From Spinacia oleracea (lineage: Eukaryota > Streptophyta > Magnoliopsida > Caryophyllales > Amaranthaceae): a DNA stretch of 64,000 nt. Position 1 is the stretch's first letter, and every line of letters starts with the position of its first letter. Below, in pieces: positions 1-12,200 of the stretch. Made by a program: the position numbers and the translations under genes. The stretch spans positions 106,489,157 to 106,553,156 of the forward strand of contig NC_079492.1 of NCBI RefSeq assembly GCF_020520425.1. Direction: 5' to 3'. Below the pieces are notes generated by a model, which worked only from the letters and a program-made list of their open reading frames with translations, ran no database searches and was not told the origin of the DNA.

Positions 1-926
1 GAAGGAGAAGCAACGTTTCCGTCCTTCTTCTCTTCCTTTATTTTGGGGCAATCTCGCTTGTAATGACCAATTTCATTACAATTGAAGCCTTGCGATGTGG
101 AAGGAGAAGCATTCTTTTTCATCTTGCTCTTGGAAGGCGCCAGATGCCCTCCGGGAGTAGATGAAGATGCAGCCTTGCTTTTCTTCCCCTTGCCTACTTT
201 CTTGAACTTAGTGCACCTCACATTCAAAGGGTACTGATTGAACTTAAGGATTTTCTCGAATTTCACGAGTAATTCCACAAGTTCACAGAATGTGCTCTCT
301 TTCTGATTAAAGAGATAGTGCATCTTGAAACCCTCATAATCCTTATGAAGAGAATTCAACACTAGTGCAATAGCTATCGACTCTTTGACGGAACCACCAA
401 GTCTCTCGATTGTGAAAAATAATCCAGACATCATATTCACATGAGACCGAATTGGTGTGTTTTTGTCCATCTTGACAGAGTAAATGCGCTTTTGTGCCTC
501 TAGAAGTTCGATCTCTAGGCACGACTTATGTGGGGTAATGAGCTTGAGATTGCTCATTGAATTAGCCAATTCATCAACCCTTTTGCCACCAGTTTGGCTC
601 ATGGGTTGAAAACCCGCACAACATCTATCCTCGAGGCTCCTTAGGAGAGCATGAGGCTCAAAAGTAATGAACCTCCCTCTCCAACTCTCAGGAATAGACT
701 TAAGGATGAACTCCGTGACAAGGTACTTGTGAAGTGCCCAACTTCTGTACTTTTCAGGAGTCATGCCTCGCGCATCATAGCTAGGAAGAGGTTGTTCAAT
801 GACATAGTGTATGCCATTAACTTTCAAAACTTCGACAAGTTTCTCTTTCCATTCAAGAAAATTAGTCAAGTCTAACTCGACATCCAGAATTTCAGCTGAT
901 ATGATTGTTGTTATGTTTGCGACCAT
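1..926 (-). CDS. Copia retrotransposon Gag (partial, runs off the left edge)
   Basis: Read on the minus strand from an ATG at 926-924, the frame stays open for 308 codons to the window edge. It is a Copia-type gag with a UBN2-like region (residues about 15-230), then a basic linker and a zinc knuckle near 290-303. Gag packages element RNA into virus-like particles in the cytoplasm. The knuckle reads G-x2-C-x4-H-x4-C (GFNCNEIGHYKRDC), so the first zinc ligand, normally Cys, is Gly. The rest of the polyprotein (protease, integrase, RT, RNase H) would lie beyond the window. The PBS and 5' LTR lie 2.5 kb upstream at 3495-4508. No stop or frameshift is seen in the visible part, so this element may be fairly young. 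The start is the first Met after the leader; the family assignment is confident. Confidence 0.85.
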   Translation of the reverse strand, partial: MVANITTIISAEILDVELDLTNFLEWKEKLVEVLKVNGIHYVIEQPLPSYDARGMTPEKYRSWALHKYLVTEFILKSIPESWRGRFITFEPHALLRSLEDRCCAGFQPMSQTGGKRVDELANSMSNLKLITPHKSCLEIELLEAQKRIYSVKMDKNTPIRSHVNMMSGLFFTIERLGGSVKESIAIALVLNSLHKDYEGFKMHYLFNQKESTFCELVELLVKFEKILKFNQYPLNVRCTKFKKVGKGKKSKAASSSTPGGHLAPSKSKMKKNASPSTSQGFNCNEIGHYKRDCPKIKEEKKDGNVASP

Positions 927-1505
927 TTTGATTACTACAATCGAAAAGAATTTGCAATAAATAACCATTCATAAAATTCAATAACTTTGAAATAAAAGCA
1001 AACATGCAATCATTAAAGCTATTAAAACATTTAATTCATACAAAAGCGAAAGCATGGTCCAAAATGAATGAAACGATTCCAAGACCCCAAAAGTCCAAAA
1101 TCCTTAAGCAGCTTTGGCATGTCTTAAGTATTTTAAGATTTTAGGTAAGCAAAACCTATTGCTAGTAATCTCCAAATTACTCTTGGTTAAAAAATTAATG
1201 CCATAATTTATCCCATTGCCACAACATAATGCCATTGTTGTTTGAGTTGAAACCACAATCAACGTTCTCCTTTGAGACGCCTTACCACCTAAGTCTACTA
1301 TATAGCACATCGCTTTGGCGGAAACCTACTATCTTAGATCCCTAGATTTTTGTAAGTGCTTGACTTGGAAGGCAACTTTTGAACTCAATATTACTTTGGA
1401 CCTAGTTGTTTCTATGTTGGTTCGATTATTTAGTGAACTCAATCTAATCGAGTCATATGAAACAACCTGTTCATGCAAAGCATACATACATTCATACATT
1501 CACTC

Positions 1506-1619
<114 letters not shown>

Positions 1620-2329
1620 GCATAAAGAAATGGTGATCTAGTATGGCCCAAAACATCTTGTCTTGAAGCATCCAATCTTCATCACCTCCTTGTTAGCTTG
1701 GCATCGTCTTGAATCTTCGTTCAAATGCTAACTTAAAGTTCTAAGCTTAGAAATACTTGAAAATAATAAATTACATCAAAATTTCCATGGTACGCAGACC
1801 ATATTTAAAACTTTACATTCAAAGATAGAACGGTTCCCAGACCGTATTTAACTATCCTAAATTGGCCATACTAGTCACTTGGAGTACCTGCATTACATAA
1901 AATATACATTCTATGCATTCACCCATTCGTATGCTAAAACGAATGGCCCGTGTAAATATGCAAGTATTTACGTGAATTAATTAAAATTCACGTTCACATA
2001 AACACGTCCTAAAAGATTAATCAATTTCCAAATTATTAATCATTAGACTTTATTCTAATTAAAATCGAATTTAATTAAAATAATGCGACCTACGAAAATA
2101 ATTAAAAATAATTATTTCATTTTAATTTCATTTAGTGGCTCCCACTCAAACCAATAATTATTCCGGATAATTAATTATGAAATATTAAATTAAAACTCGC
2201 TGCCCGGCCCAAGCAAATAAAATATTAAAATAAATATCCCGTTAGCCCAAATTAATGCAAATGTGCGAAGCCCAACGAAATAAACAATTTTCAACGAAAA
2301 AGTTCAATTACGTAGTTGGGCTAGGATTG

Positions 2330-2620
2330 CGCCCATCCCCATAGACCTTGCGTGTGGCCTACGAGGCGACGAGCAAGCTCGCACACCCCGCAGCCTTCGC
2401 GCGCGTGCGTGCCCGCAGCCATCGCTGCCCCTGCGCTGCGTCGTTGTGCATCGATGCGCTGGACGTCGCAGCCCCTCGCAAGCAATCGCCTGCCCCTTTC
2501 CTTGTCCAGCGCGCACGAGGCACGCAGCACGCTTGTTGCTGCCCGTGTCGCTGCGGCTCGGCCATCGCATAGCAGCCCGTATGGCTCGTTGAGCCATACG
2601 TCCACCACACTTTGTGTTCG
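2330..2620. other. GC-rich island in Copia leader
   Basis: This block has abrupt GC-rich composition (many GCGC, GCCC and CAGCC words) within AT-rich sequence. ORFs are open in several frames at once, as expected from composition rather than coding. Similar islands occur at 3880-4090, 5975-6210, 12740-12977, 15830-16195, 17520-17780 and 58850-59040, always inside LTRs or leaders of these retroelements. Confidence 0.6.
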
Positions 2621-3494
2621 TGCTTTTGGTTCGTGATACGGACCAACTTAATTAAAAAATAAATTTAATTTCACGAACTTGCATTCATATTATTTTTCAA
2701 AAAGTTACGATTTTTATTTTCGAAAAACAACGATTTTTAACGATTTAATAAACTTTAACGACAATCCAATTTCGTAAAATATTAAATCAAAGGCTAACAT
2801 TATTCAAATTTTTATGAACGAACGAATCAACATTAAAAATTTGAACTTTTAATTAATAAAATCCGAAGCTTTAAATCGTTCATTAACATTTAAATTTCAG
2901 ATTTTTAATAATTAGGTTTAAGTGCGATTAAAATTAACGAAACCATTCAAAATTTTAATCCAATAATTTTTAAAATTATCCACTGACCCATGAAATTATA
3001 TCCCTTTTCCCAATTAACCGAATTATTAAACCAAAATTAATTAAAATTCAATTAGGGATTCAAATTTTACGAATTGGGTAAAGGCAGAATTAGGGTTTAT
3101 ACTTATTGGAAAAATCTGAAATTTTTACCATACATCAAGAATATACCCAGTAACATTGTGTCAAAATTTCAAGCAATTCCGAGTAGTATCACCTTTTAAT
3201 TGAATTACTGTCCGACACTTTTAATTTTTAATGAAAAATTAACAAAAACGCCCCAAAAACGACACTTCGAGGCCTGTTTTTGCGTTTCCGTTCTCATGAG
3301 TTGATCTTAGAAAATCCTTTTCAATCAGATTAGGGTTTTAAAACTCGAAAAAACGAATATTTTTGATTTCGGACCTGATTATTACGCAATTCATCCAATA
3401 ATTCGTAAAAATTCCGAAAATTCAACAAAAAATTCAAAATTTTTGACAGATGCAAAAACAATAAAATCATGCTAATTCATGCTATGAATACATA

Positions 3495-3509
3495 AGGCTC
3501 ATGATACCA
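3495..3509 (-). other. Primer binding site (initiator Met tRNA type)
   Basis: On the minus strand the sequence is TGGTATCATGAGCCT, one base apart from the tRNA-iMet complement TGGTATCAGAGCC. It lies one base inside the LTR edge at 3511, fixing the element orientation as minus. Confidence 0.85.
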
Positions 3510-3510
3510 C

Positions 3511-4508
3511 TGTAGGGGAATACAGTTAAACATAATAACATGTGCGGAAACAATCCCCAAAGCCAGGAAGCATGTATAAAGCACAGATTAAGCAGACTTA
3601 CGTTTGAAGCGTGTTTTCCACAAATTGTCAACAAACAAGAACTTAGAACTCCAGTTGTCGTTCCTCTACTTGGTTCACCGACACGATCAGATCCTTCTTG
3701 ATTATCGTAGCTTAGACAATCGATCAAGAGTTTTTGCTTTTGGGATGAACACACTTTGGAGGCACAAAGAGAATTAGGGTTCTCTGTTTTCTCCTAGGGT
3801 TGTGTGTATGAATTGTGTTATGTTGGAAAAGGGGTTAGAAGGTTATTTATATAACCTTACTAACCGACCAAGCCATAAGGCAAGGCCGTCCAGCACTTCT
3901 TCCGCGCAAGCCCACACGCGCACAGCCAGGCGCTGGGCCTTAGGCCGCGCTGTGTGCGTTGCTGCTGCTGCCCCTTGCGTGCGCGCGCGCCCATCCAAGG
4001 CATGGGCCTTGCGCGCTGGCTCGCTGCTACGCCCATTGGGCCTTGCGCGCTTGCGCGCCTTGGCTCGTTGGGCTGGCAGCGTTGCCCCTTCCGTATCCGC
4101 GATTAAATATATTTCCGATATATTATTTATCGTTTCGTATACGACGAATCACCGTCGTACGATACGATTTATTCGTTTCGCCTAGCTTACGAATATTCGC
4201 GATACGATATACGATTCCGATGCAAGGTCGTATCGTATAATACGTTTTCCAACTAATTCACGAAAAGCTATTAAATGAATTTCCGATTCATTTAATCCGG
4301 TGATCTGTTACGTGTCATTGGTGTGACCTTGTAGGTTCAGTCAAGAGTAAGCTGTGAGTTTAATATTCATTAGAACTCACTGATCGGAAGCATTGCTCCA
4401 GCTAGCTGTTCCGATCACTTGATCTCACTGAATTAATTGTTCGCAATTAATCTGAACCTTGGTATTAGACTTAATGCACCTTGGGTGAAGGACATATTTC
4501 CTTCATCA
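3511..4508 (-). mobile_element. 5' LTR of the minus-strand Copia element
   Basis: The LTR runs TG...CA on either strand (tgtagggg at 3511, cttcatca ending at 4508), is 998 bp long and abuts the PBS. It matches the LTR at 5261-6607 in reverse complement over its whole length, apart from a MITE in the latter. It holds a GC-rich block (about 3880-4090) and a segment at about 4100-4240 dense in CGATACG/CGTATCG words, able to fold on itself. Confidence 0.85.
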
Positions 4509-5260
4509 TATTCATTTAATTTTGGTTTAGTATTAAATGATAAGTCCATGTGATTCAAAACATTCAAATGGGATGTTAAGATGGATTCTTCGACAAAGAA
4601 ACACCCATAAGTGAACTTGAATATTGAAGTCACAAAGGATCCCTAATCCAGATCATTGAAAGGTGGACGACCAATGACTAATGAAGATTAGATTGCAAGT
4701 AGATTTTTAGTTCTGTTTCTTGAACTAGATTGACTGGATGTCAGAATCTTTTGCATATATACTTATTGGATCTTGTATCGGATTGACAAGGAGAACACTT
4801 TAAGAGATTAAAGTCATTCATAAGTAGTTCTCATTAATGGTGATTAGAACCATTCCTCAGAACATGAGTGATTATGTCTGCTCGTTTGAGAATTAGTTCG
4901 CTTTGATACTAGCTAAATGTCGCACCGTAAAAGGAGGCTATAAAAGCAATTATTGGGAGTACTATGAATCAAAGTGAGTGTTCATAGATTACAAGAATGA
5001 ATTGTCCTCCTATCTTTGATAGGATATGGTGTTGTTGTGTAACAAGGCCTCTCGGAGAGTTAGATGCTGTGAAAATGCATGGCCGTGCTCAGAATGGTTA
5101 AGGCTTAACCTTCTGTAAAGGTTTAACAGTTGAGCTCTGTAATCCGAGAAACACTTCTGGACCTAATAAGGATGGCTTGGATCTTACCTTATATTAAGCA
5201 AGTAACACTATGCGACAAAGGAATGTGAATGCACACTTGTCTGAATGACAAGTGGGAGAC
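4509..5260 (+). mobile_element. 3' internal remnant of a plus-strand Copia element, with polypurine tract
   Basis: This 752-bp non-coding stretch ends in a purine tract (aagtgggagac, 5250-5260) directly followed by a TG-starting LTR. That is the standard polypurine-tract/3' LTR junction of a plus-oriented Copia element. No ORF is preserved, so it is probably the 3' untranslated part after the RNase H domain. The minus-strand element to the left appears to have inserted here, which would explain two LTRs in opposite orientation; the rest of the plus element should lie left of the window. Confidence 0.65.
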
Positions 5261-6607
5261 TGGAGGAAATATTTCCTTCACCCAAGGTGCATTAAGTCTA
5301 ATACCAAGGTTCCAATTAATTGCGAACAATTAATTTAGTAAGATCAAGTGATCGGAACAGCTAGCTGGAGCAATCCTTCCGATCAGTGAGTTCTAATTAT
5401 ATTAAGCTCACAACTTACTCTTGACTGAACCTACAAGGTCACACCAATGACATGTAACAGATCACCGGATTAAATGAATCGGAAAATCATTTAATAGCTT
5501 TTCGGGAATTATCTTGGAAAACGTATTATGCGATACGACCTTGCGTCGGAATCGTATATCGTATCGCGAATATTCGTAAGCTGGGCGAAACGAATAATCG
5601 TATCGTACGACAGTGATTCGTCGTATACGATACGATAAATAATACTCCCTCCGTCCCGGAATACTCGACCCGGTTTGACCGACACAGAGTTTAAGGGACT
5701 TGAATTGACTTATTTAATTTAATAGGTAGTAGTTGATAGTGGGGTATTATTTTAATGTAGTTAGTGGGAGGTGGGTTAAGAGGTGGGGTTGGGGGAGAGT
5801 AGGGATTGAATTTTTAATTATTTGTTGTATGGAGTAGGGGGTAGGTGGGTTAATAGGGGTGGAGTGAGAAATAATATAATATTGTTAGAATATTTCCATT
5901 TTTAGAAACAGGTCAAGTATTAAGGGACGGCCCGATAACGAAAACAGGTCAAGTATTCCGGGACGGAGGGAGTAGCCGTAAGCCGCATCGGAGCTGTCGG
6001 CCCGTCGAGCCAAGCGCGCAAGCGCGCAAGGCCCAATGAGCCAGCAAGCTCGCAACGCAGCTAGCAAGCCAGCCCAGGGCGTGGCACAACGCACATCACC
6101 TGCACAACATCACATCAGCGAGCACGCAAGGCCCACGGCCCATGCTGCTCGGCTGCGCGCGCTGTGGGCTTCAGCCTGCAGTGTGGCTGGGCGCGGGTTG
6201 TTGCTTGCGTAGGGATGTATTCGGTCAAGGCCCTTTGGTCTTGGCCGGTTACATCATTAATATAATTAGGTTATTATATTTTTCCCCACATGCACACAAT
6301 CAGTTTTCCATCTAACCTAAACCTAATTACCAAATTACGTTCTTCAGTTTTTCTCTCTGAAATATTGTTCATCCCGAAAAGAAAAAATCTTGTGCGTTGT
6401 CTAAGCTACAATAATCAAGACGGATCTGAACGAGTCGGTGAACCAAATAGAGGAACGACAAGTGGAGTTCTTTGTTCGTGTTCGTTGATACAATACTCGG
6501 GAAAACACGCTTCGAATATAAGTTTGCTTAAACTGTGCTTTATACATGTTTCCTGGCTTTGGGGATGTTACGCACATGTTATGTATGTTTAACTGTATTC
6601 CCCTACA
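5261..6607 (+). mobile_element. 3' LTR of the plus-strand Copia element
   Basis: The LTR starts tggaggaaat after the polypurine tract and ends cccctaca. It is 1347 bp, of which about 330 bp is the inserted MITE; the remainder matches the 998-bp LTR at 3511-4508 in inverted orientation. The two form an approximately 1-kb inverted repeat with a 752-bp spacer. Confidence 0.85.
5645..5972. mobile_element. Stowaway-like MITE
   Basis: The terminal inverted repeats read ctccctccgtcccggaatact at the left and its near-perfect complement at the right. They are flanked by TA dinucleotides (5643-5644, 5973-5974), the target duplication of Tc1/mariner MITEs. There is no coding capacity. It interrupts the plus-strand Copia LTR and is absent from the sister LTR at 3511-4508, which dates it after the two LTRs separated. 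Confidence 0.92.
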
Positions 6608-7917
6608 CCATCATCATTTGAAAATCAACCAAATTATTTAAACTTTAAAAAATCTTCAAACAATTATTCACAAATCGAGAACAATTCAAAATTGTTGATT
6701 CACAATTTCAATTTGAAAACCATTAATAATTCGAAGTTAATAGTCAAACCATACATAGATTTCAATCATATAATAATCTAGCCACACACACGTACCATGA
6801 TTAATTAGCACCTTACACAAAGATTAATTTGATCCTGGTACGGATCACTCATAAGTTCCTAACAATTAATAAATAAAACCCTAATCAATTCCTGATTGAA
6901 CAATTAAATTAATAAAAAATAAATCTAATGGCCTTAAATTTAATTCATGAGGAATTCATGCATAATAACAGTATTATAATCAAAATTTCGAACTCGTGGT
7001 TTAAAAATATACTTTTAAAAATTACGGCATTAATTTAGAAGAGTTTAAATAGTAAAAACTGACCGTAAAAAGAGAAGGCTTTGAAACCAATTGGGGTGTG
7101 GAAGTCACGATACCAAGGTGTAGACGTCGGCGGCAAGGAGTGAACGAAGGGGGTGTTGTGGTGGTGGTATAAGGGTTTTAGGTAAGAAGGTTTAGAGCCA
7201 TAGAGGGAGAAGAAGTTTAAGAGCGGGCTTAGGAAAACTCTCAACTTTTGATGTGAATAATAATGAATGAGGGAGGGGGTATTTATAGTTGTAGGATTAG
7301 AGTTAGGGTCAGAATTGAACCCTAATAGGTAGATTTGGAGTTGATGTTTAAGTTAGTGTAGGATTCTGAATCTAGTCATAATTATTGTGGTGGTTTTTGG
7401 TTTAGAGTAAAATTGATTTTAAATAGAAATACAAAAGATAAAATCACGAAATTTTACACAGAGTCTTGAATAAGTATTTAAGATTTATCCTGAAATTTTC
7501 AGAAATTATCTCAAAGAATTCCTGTTTTAGGGAATTTTGAATGGGTAAAACTCTTAAAATCCAATTTTAAATAGAATTATCTTATTTTTCCAAAATAAAT
7601 CTGAACTATATTCTCATAAATATGTTATAATATATAACAGATTTATAAAATACGAAACATAATTTTTGGATTTATAAAATAATTTAAGTTGATTAAAACT
7701 CTTTTTCTCCAAAATTGATTCCTAATAGAATTAGGAATCTATATCTACTTTAATTAATTTAATAAAATCCGAAAATAATAAATTAAATTCAGTTTTGAAA
7801 ATAATATTCCCTCTAAGAAATTTGAATATTTTCCCTCCAAAAATTTTAATATCAAATATATATTAAAAAAAATGCATAAAATGATTAATAAAATGCCTAA
7901 AAATATGGGGTATTACA
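6608..7917 (-). mobile_element. Gypsy-type 3' LTR fragment (minus orientation)
   Basis: On the minus strand an LTR begins at 7917 with TGTAATACCCC and is preceded by a purine tract (complement of 7918-7929, AAGGGGGGTAGA), the usual 3' polypurine/LTR edge. A TATA-like ctataaata occurs on the minus strand near 7275-7290. The other LTR end is not found; the Copia LTR abuts at 6607, so the fragment is probably cut there. No convincing coding sequence is seen. Confidence 0.6.
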
Positions 7918-7979
7918 GTCTACCCCCCTTAAAAGAAGCTTTGCCCCGAAACTTAGGACAAAATACCACACTATATTCC

Positions 7980-10148
7980 TGTTGGGGGTTGTAATTTTCC
8001 CGCACGTGGCTTTTTTTCCCCCTACGGGTTTTGAGATTTTGAATTTCGAAGGAGTCGCCACCAAACAATATTTAAGAGTCCGGTTTGGAAATACCAAAGT
8101 TGACTCTTGTGGATAAGGCATTGAATCTTAGAAACCGAATGGGTGAGATTCGGGCACGGGAACGAACCGATTATTTGGCAAGCTTTAAAAGTACATTCGA
8201 ATACAAGACAAGGATTGTTTTCAAGAAATCCTATTCATGACACTAAGTCGGTTGTATCATGCATTTTAGAACATAGAAATTGCTATTTGTATGTGATAAC
8301 TTTGCTTTAAAGTTAATTGAAGGAGTCTAAGACCGATTTGTCCAAAAATTATCTTTGTTAAGCGTGATGTAACCTTTGTATGTTGTTGAATTTAGTATGT
8401 GAGGTGATGAAAGCAATAAGCACATAAGGCATCATCACAAGAAACGAATGAATTATTGAAATGCGTACAAAACCACATCACCTTAAAAAAGGTGAGTAAA
8501 GAGTGCGGAATTTAAATTGCAAAAATAAAGGTGCGATATTGAAAGTGCGTTATTGAAATGTGATATTGAAAGTGTGGTATTGAAAGTGCGATATTGAAAT
8601 TGCGGTATTGAAAGTGCGATATTGAAATGATGATATTGAAATGACATTGTTGAAATGACGATATTGAAATTGTATTATTGTACTTGAGATCCGAATGCCA
8701 AACAACTACTTAATAATAAGTGTTCCCTACACGGATTCAATTCTCTAAAAATCTCAAATTTAGATAAGTTTCTCATCATAAAGCATCTTTGATTTTGATT
8801 ATTGAAATAGAACTTGAATATTGATCTTGAATATTGAACTTGAATATTGAACTTGAATATTGAACTTGAATTTTGAATATTGGAATAAGGAGACTCGGTT
8901 CTTAGAGATTAGACCTTTAAATGTTAAAAAGGCCTCACCTTTAATATGCTCCATAATCTTGAAGTTGATTCTAGTTTAAGGAGGAATTGCTCTCACTTAA
9001 ACATCATTGAATATTGAAAATAGAACTTGTATTTGAACATAAAGAATCGCATGTTCATGTGTTCTAGTTTGGGAAAGGGTTTGCACTTTTCCAAACGTCC
9101 TTGAACTTTGAAAAGATTTGTATTTTATAAAATTGTATGGTGATTGTTGTAACGGAGAAACTTTTCAAGTATGAAAGCATCACTTTACTAATCATTTTCG
9201 AAAATAAAGCTTGAATCTTGCATATTGATATTGAAAATGTGCTTAGGAAATCATTTGGGAAGAGTTTCAAGAGTGAAATCCTCCCTCAAATATGGCACTT
9301 TTGAACATGTTTCCTAGTTAGTCATGAGTAAGAACTCAAATTACCACATCATTGAAATTGTATATTGAATTTTAGAAATGTAGAAGAGTAGAAAACATCA
9401 TAATGATTTGATTAGGGATTCGAAATTACCTATTTAGGATTAGGTTAGTTTTCCGATTAGTGCTCCCAATTGCTTAAGTATTTTGGAAATTGTAATGGAA
9501 ATTGTAGATTTGAACTTGAATTTTGTATTTGATTTTGAGAGGAAAATTGGAGATTCCGACGTTGTATTAAAAATCTGCCCTACTATTTGGTGTGGAAATG
9601 AGGGTTAATAAAGGGGATTAAGCGGTTAAACGCCAAGACCCACCAGCGCCTGGCGCTGGTGACGTGTCTTAGAATCCGCCAAAACAAGGACGATGACACC
9701 GTCCTTGGTTTGTTTTGCATGTATTGATGTACCTTCGTACGATTTGTACGAATTTGGCACATAGTGTTTGCTTGGAAGTTAAGGCTTGGGTTAATTTGCG
9801 TTTAAAAACACACATTTTTTGAATTCGGATTTCGTGTTTGGACTCGGTTTTAAGGGACGGGGCCCGGCATGCTCGGTTTTGTGGGTCGGCGCCCGATTTT
9901 GGATTGTTTAATGTCATTTTGACTGGAAAGGGCCTTGTAAAACCAATGGAAAGGTCCATTGGGTGAGATTGTGTTAAATTGAATTTTGTACCGAGTTTCG
10001 TAATGGGAACGGGCTCGGGAATCAGAGCTTGGATTTTGGAATATACTTTAGCAATTGGGCCTTCCGCATGGAGTTTCACCAACCACCTAGCAAGGATAAT
10101 AGTATCGTTATTATCCCATTGAGGGGAGACACGAATTAGGTGTCTACA
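7980..10148 (-). mobile_element. Tat/Ogre-type Gypsy 3' LTR (minus orientation)
   Basis: The 2169-bp segment begins tgttgggggttg and ends ttaggtgtctaca. On the minus strand it starts TGTAGACACCTAATTCG right after a purine tract (AAAGTGGGGGCTTC, complement of 10149-10162). Both are hallmarks of Tat/Ogre LTRs in plants (family knowledge). It lies in the internal edge of the Gypsy fragment to its left. The second LTR of this element is not recognised in the window. Confidence 0.75.
8530..8880. repeat. 15-bp minisatellites inside the Tat-type LTR
   Basis: Two blocks of short tandem units occur: about 8530-8690 with variants of gatattgaaagtgcg, and about 8820-8880 with variants of aacttgaatattg. 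The phrase attgaa is common to both blocks. Confidence 0.8.
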
Positions 10149-10838
10149 GAAGCCCCCACTTTGACTAACGTTCGGTTAGGAAAGCAAAAGTCAAAGTTTT
10201 CGAATAGGGACGGAGAACGGTCAAGATGCTCTGCAATCAAGACCATTCTTTGTACGCCGGTACCTGCACAAGACAAGTGTTAGAAAAAAGGATAGAGTCT
10301 ACCTCCGGGCGGTTTTGACGACTCCGGTTTTTTATATTTGTATTTCTTTTCCCCCTTTGACTTAGAACGGAGCTTGGCATCGAAAATTTTGAATTTTGAC
10401 TCTTGAATCTCAAATTTTGAATTTTTGAATCTTGAATTTTGAATACCCGGAGTTAATCCGTTGGGCTTTTGTACGAAGCGTTGTCTGAGGCTTGATCCGC
10501 TGGGGAATATGTCCACTGGGGAAAGAGTTTTTTATTGACTCTTAGAATTTTGAAAATTTTATTGACTTTCCCGGAGCTTGGGTCCGCTGGGAATTGAACG
10601 CTTAAATCAGCGTATTTTTCGGACTTGTATGCTTGAGATATTTATCTGTCAGTGCCGGAGAAACAGATGTATACCAGCATTTATCGAAAAGTAGTATGAT
10701 TTGACGTTTGATGCCTGGTGCAGAAACTCGTAGCAGCAAAGTACACACAATCAGTACGAATGAGCGCGCCTAGATTCTCCGTGCATGGATTAGGGCCTGC
10801 GCCTGGCGCAAGGGCCAGCGCCCAGCGTAGGGCTTGCT

Positions 10839-10845
10839 TATATAA
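10839..10845 (+). promoter_or_regulatory. Candidate TATA box on the plus strand, upstream of the PMD-like gene
   Basis: TATATAA is followed after one base by a run of about a dozen C and then a pyrimidine-rich leader-like stretch. It lies about 0.7 kb upstream of the PMD-like ORF on the same strand and opposite to the Tat-type LTR. It is the only clear TATA match in this interval; function is inferred. Confidence 0.45.
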
Positions 10846-11238
10846 GCCCCCCCCCCCCCTGTGCTCTTGCATGAGCACATTCACTTGATCCTTCTTGTTT
10901 TCTCAAAGTTTGATTGTTCTCGCCCTTTGATTTTGTAGCTTTGGTCTTGCCTCTACCTTTGTCCATGTAAGTATTTCAAGTTTTTCTTATGGAATTACCT
11001 TAGGATTGCATGTAGGATAAGTTTTTTCACTTGAAATGTTCTCGTACTTATTGATGTTGTACTTGTATGGTAGTAAGCTTCTTGTATCTTGTATGAAGAA
11101 AATTGATTGGTAGCCATTTTAACTTGAACTGTTGGAACTTTGTAGAAATTGAACTCTTGTATTTTAAATTTTGTACTTAGCACTTGTAGATAGTGATTCC
11201 ACTGGTGACCTTGGTGGGTCTTGTAGGAGAATAGGCTT

Positions 11239-11376
11239 GGATAGCCTAGGCGTTGGTGTAGAATTTGAATACCTGCTTTGGCATGGATAGCCTAGGCGTT
11301 GGTGTAGAACTCGAATACCTGCTTCGGCATGGATAGCTTAGGCGTTGGTGTAGAACTTGAATACTTCCTTGAAATA
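11239..11376. repeat. 46-bp tandem repeat, three copies
   Basis: Units start at 11239, 11285 and 11331 with ggatagc(c/t)taggcgttggtg and differ by a few substitutions; the third is diverged at its end. They lie between the candidate promoter and the PMD-like ORF. The rest of 10149-11551 is AT-rich non-coding sequence. Confidence 0.9.
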
Positions 11377-12200
11377 GAGGTCCCTGGGTAAACTTGTATG
11401 GCCACTGGGGATTTTTAGACTCTTGAATATTTGTACGGGCTAGTATAAGATATCCTCCAGACTTGGATGTTGACTTTTGTATTTTGAATACTTTAGTATG
11501 CCTAGTCACACTCGGAGGAAACTTGTCGAATGCTCGAGTAGTTAAGCGGCCATGGAGGATGCTTCGGACAATGAAGCTGCTGAGGTAGATCCACCGACCG
11601 CTGGCATGGTTCCGAGGGGAAGACATGTTTTTGAGGGTCACGGCTGGCATCCCACAGACCTCGTATTCCACCCGGGGTCTCATTTGTCTCAGCAGCCACG
11701 CACTGGTTTGGTATGCCTTGTACTCTGCTTTGAACTTGCTACTTGAACTTGTATAGGTTTGTAATGATCCACCCTTTTCCTAGACTGGTGGGGACGGGAT
11801 ACGAGCGTTTTGGTCTTTGGATGAGATTTGGACTATCCCTCCAACCATTCTTGGCGTCGAGGAGACCCGACCAATTTGGGATCAGACTGGCTTTGTTCCT
11901 TTCTGGGAGGTGACGAGAGGCTTTAGAGGGAAGGTGGGCGTCAAAGCCCGGACGCAAGCCTTGTTGGAGTGGTGGTGAGACACCACCAACAAATTTCACA
12001 TGAGCTGGGGGGAGATTACTATTATTCCCTTCGAGTTTGCCATGATTACTGGCCTTCCGTTTTCTGAGAGAGAGGTAGTTTTCGACGCTGCCTTGAAATG
12101 GCGTTCTGAGGGTGTCAGGGACTGGATCGACCCTGTTGTTGATTTGATCACATATAGTGATTCCTCCGCTTCCGTGGAGGTGATTTTGACTGGGCTTCGC

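Noticed and set aside
2304-2646. Several overlapping ORFs on both strands in the GC-rich block
   Set aside because: They are open in many frames at once, have no motif, and the block is a GC-rich part of an untranslated leader.
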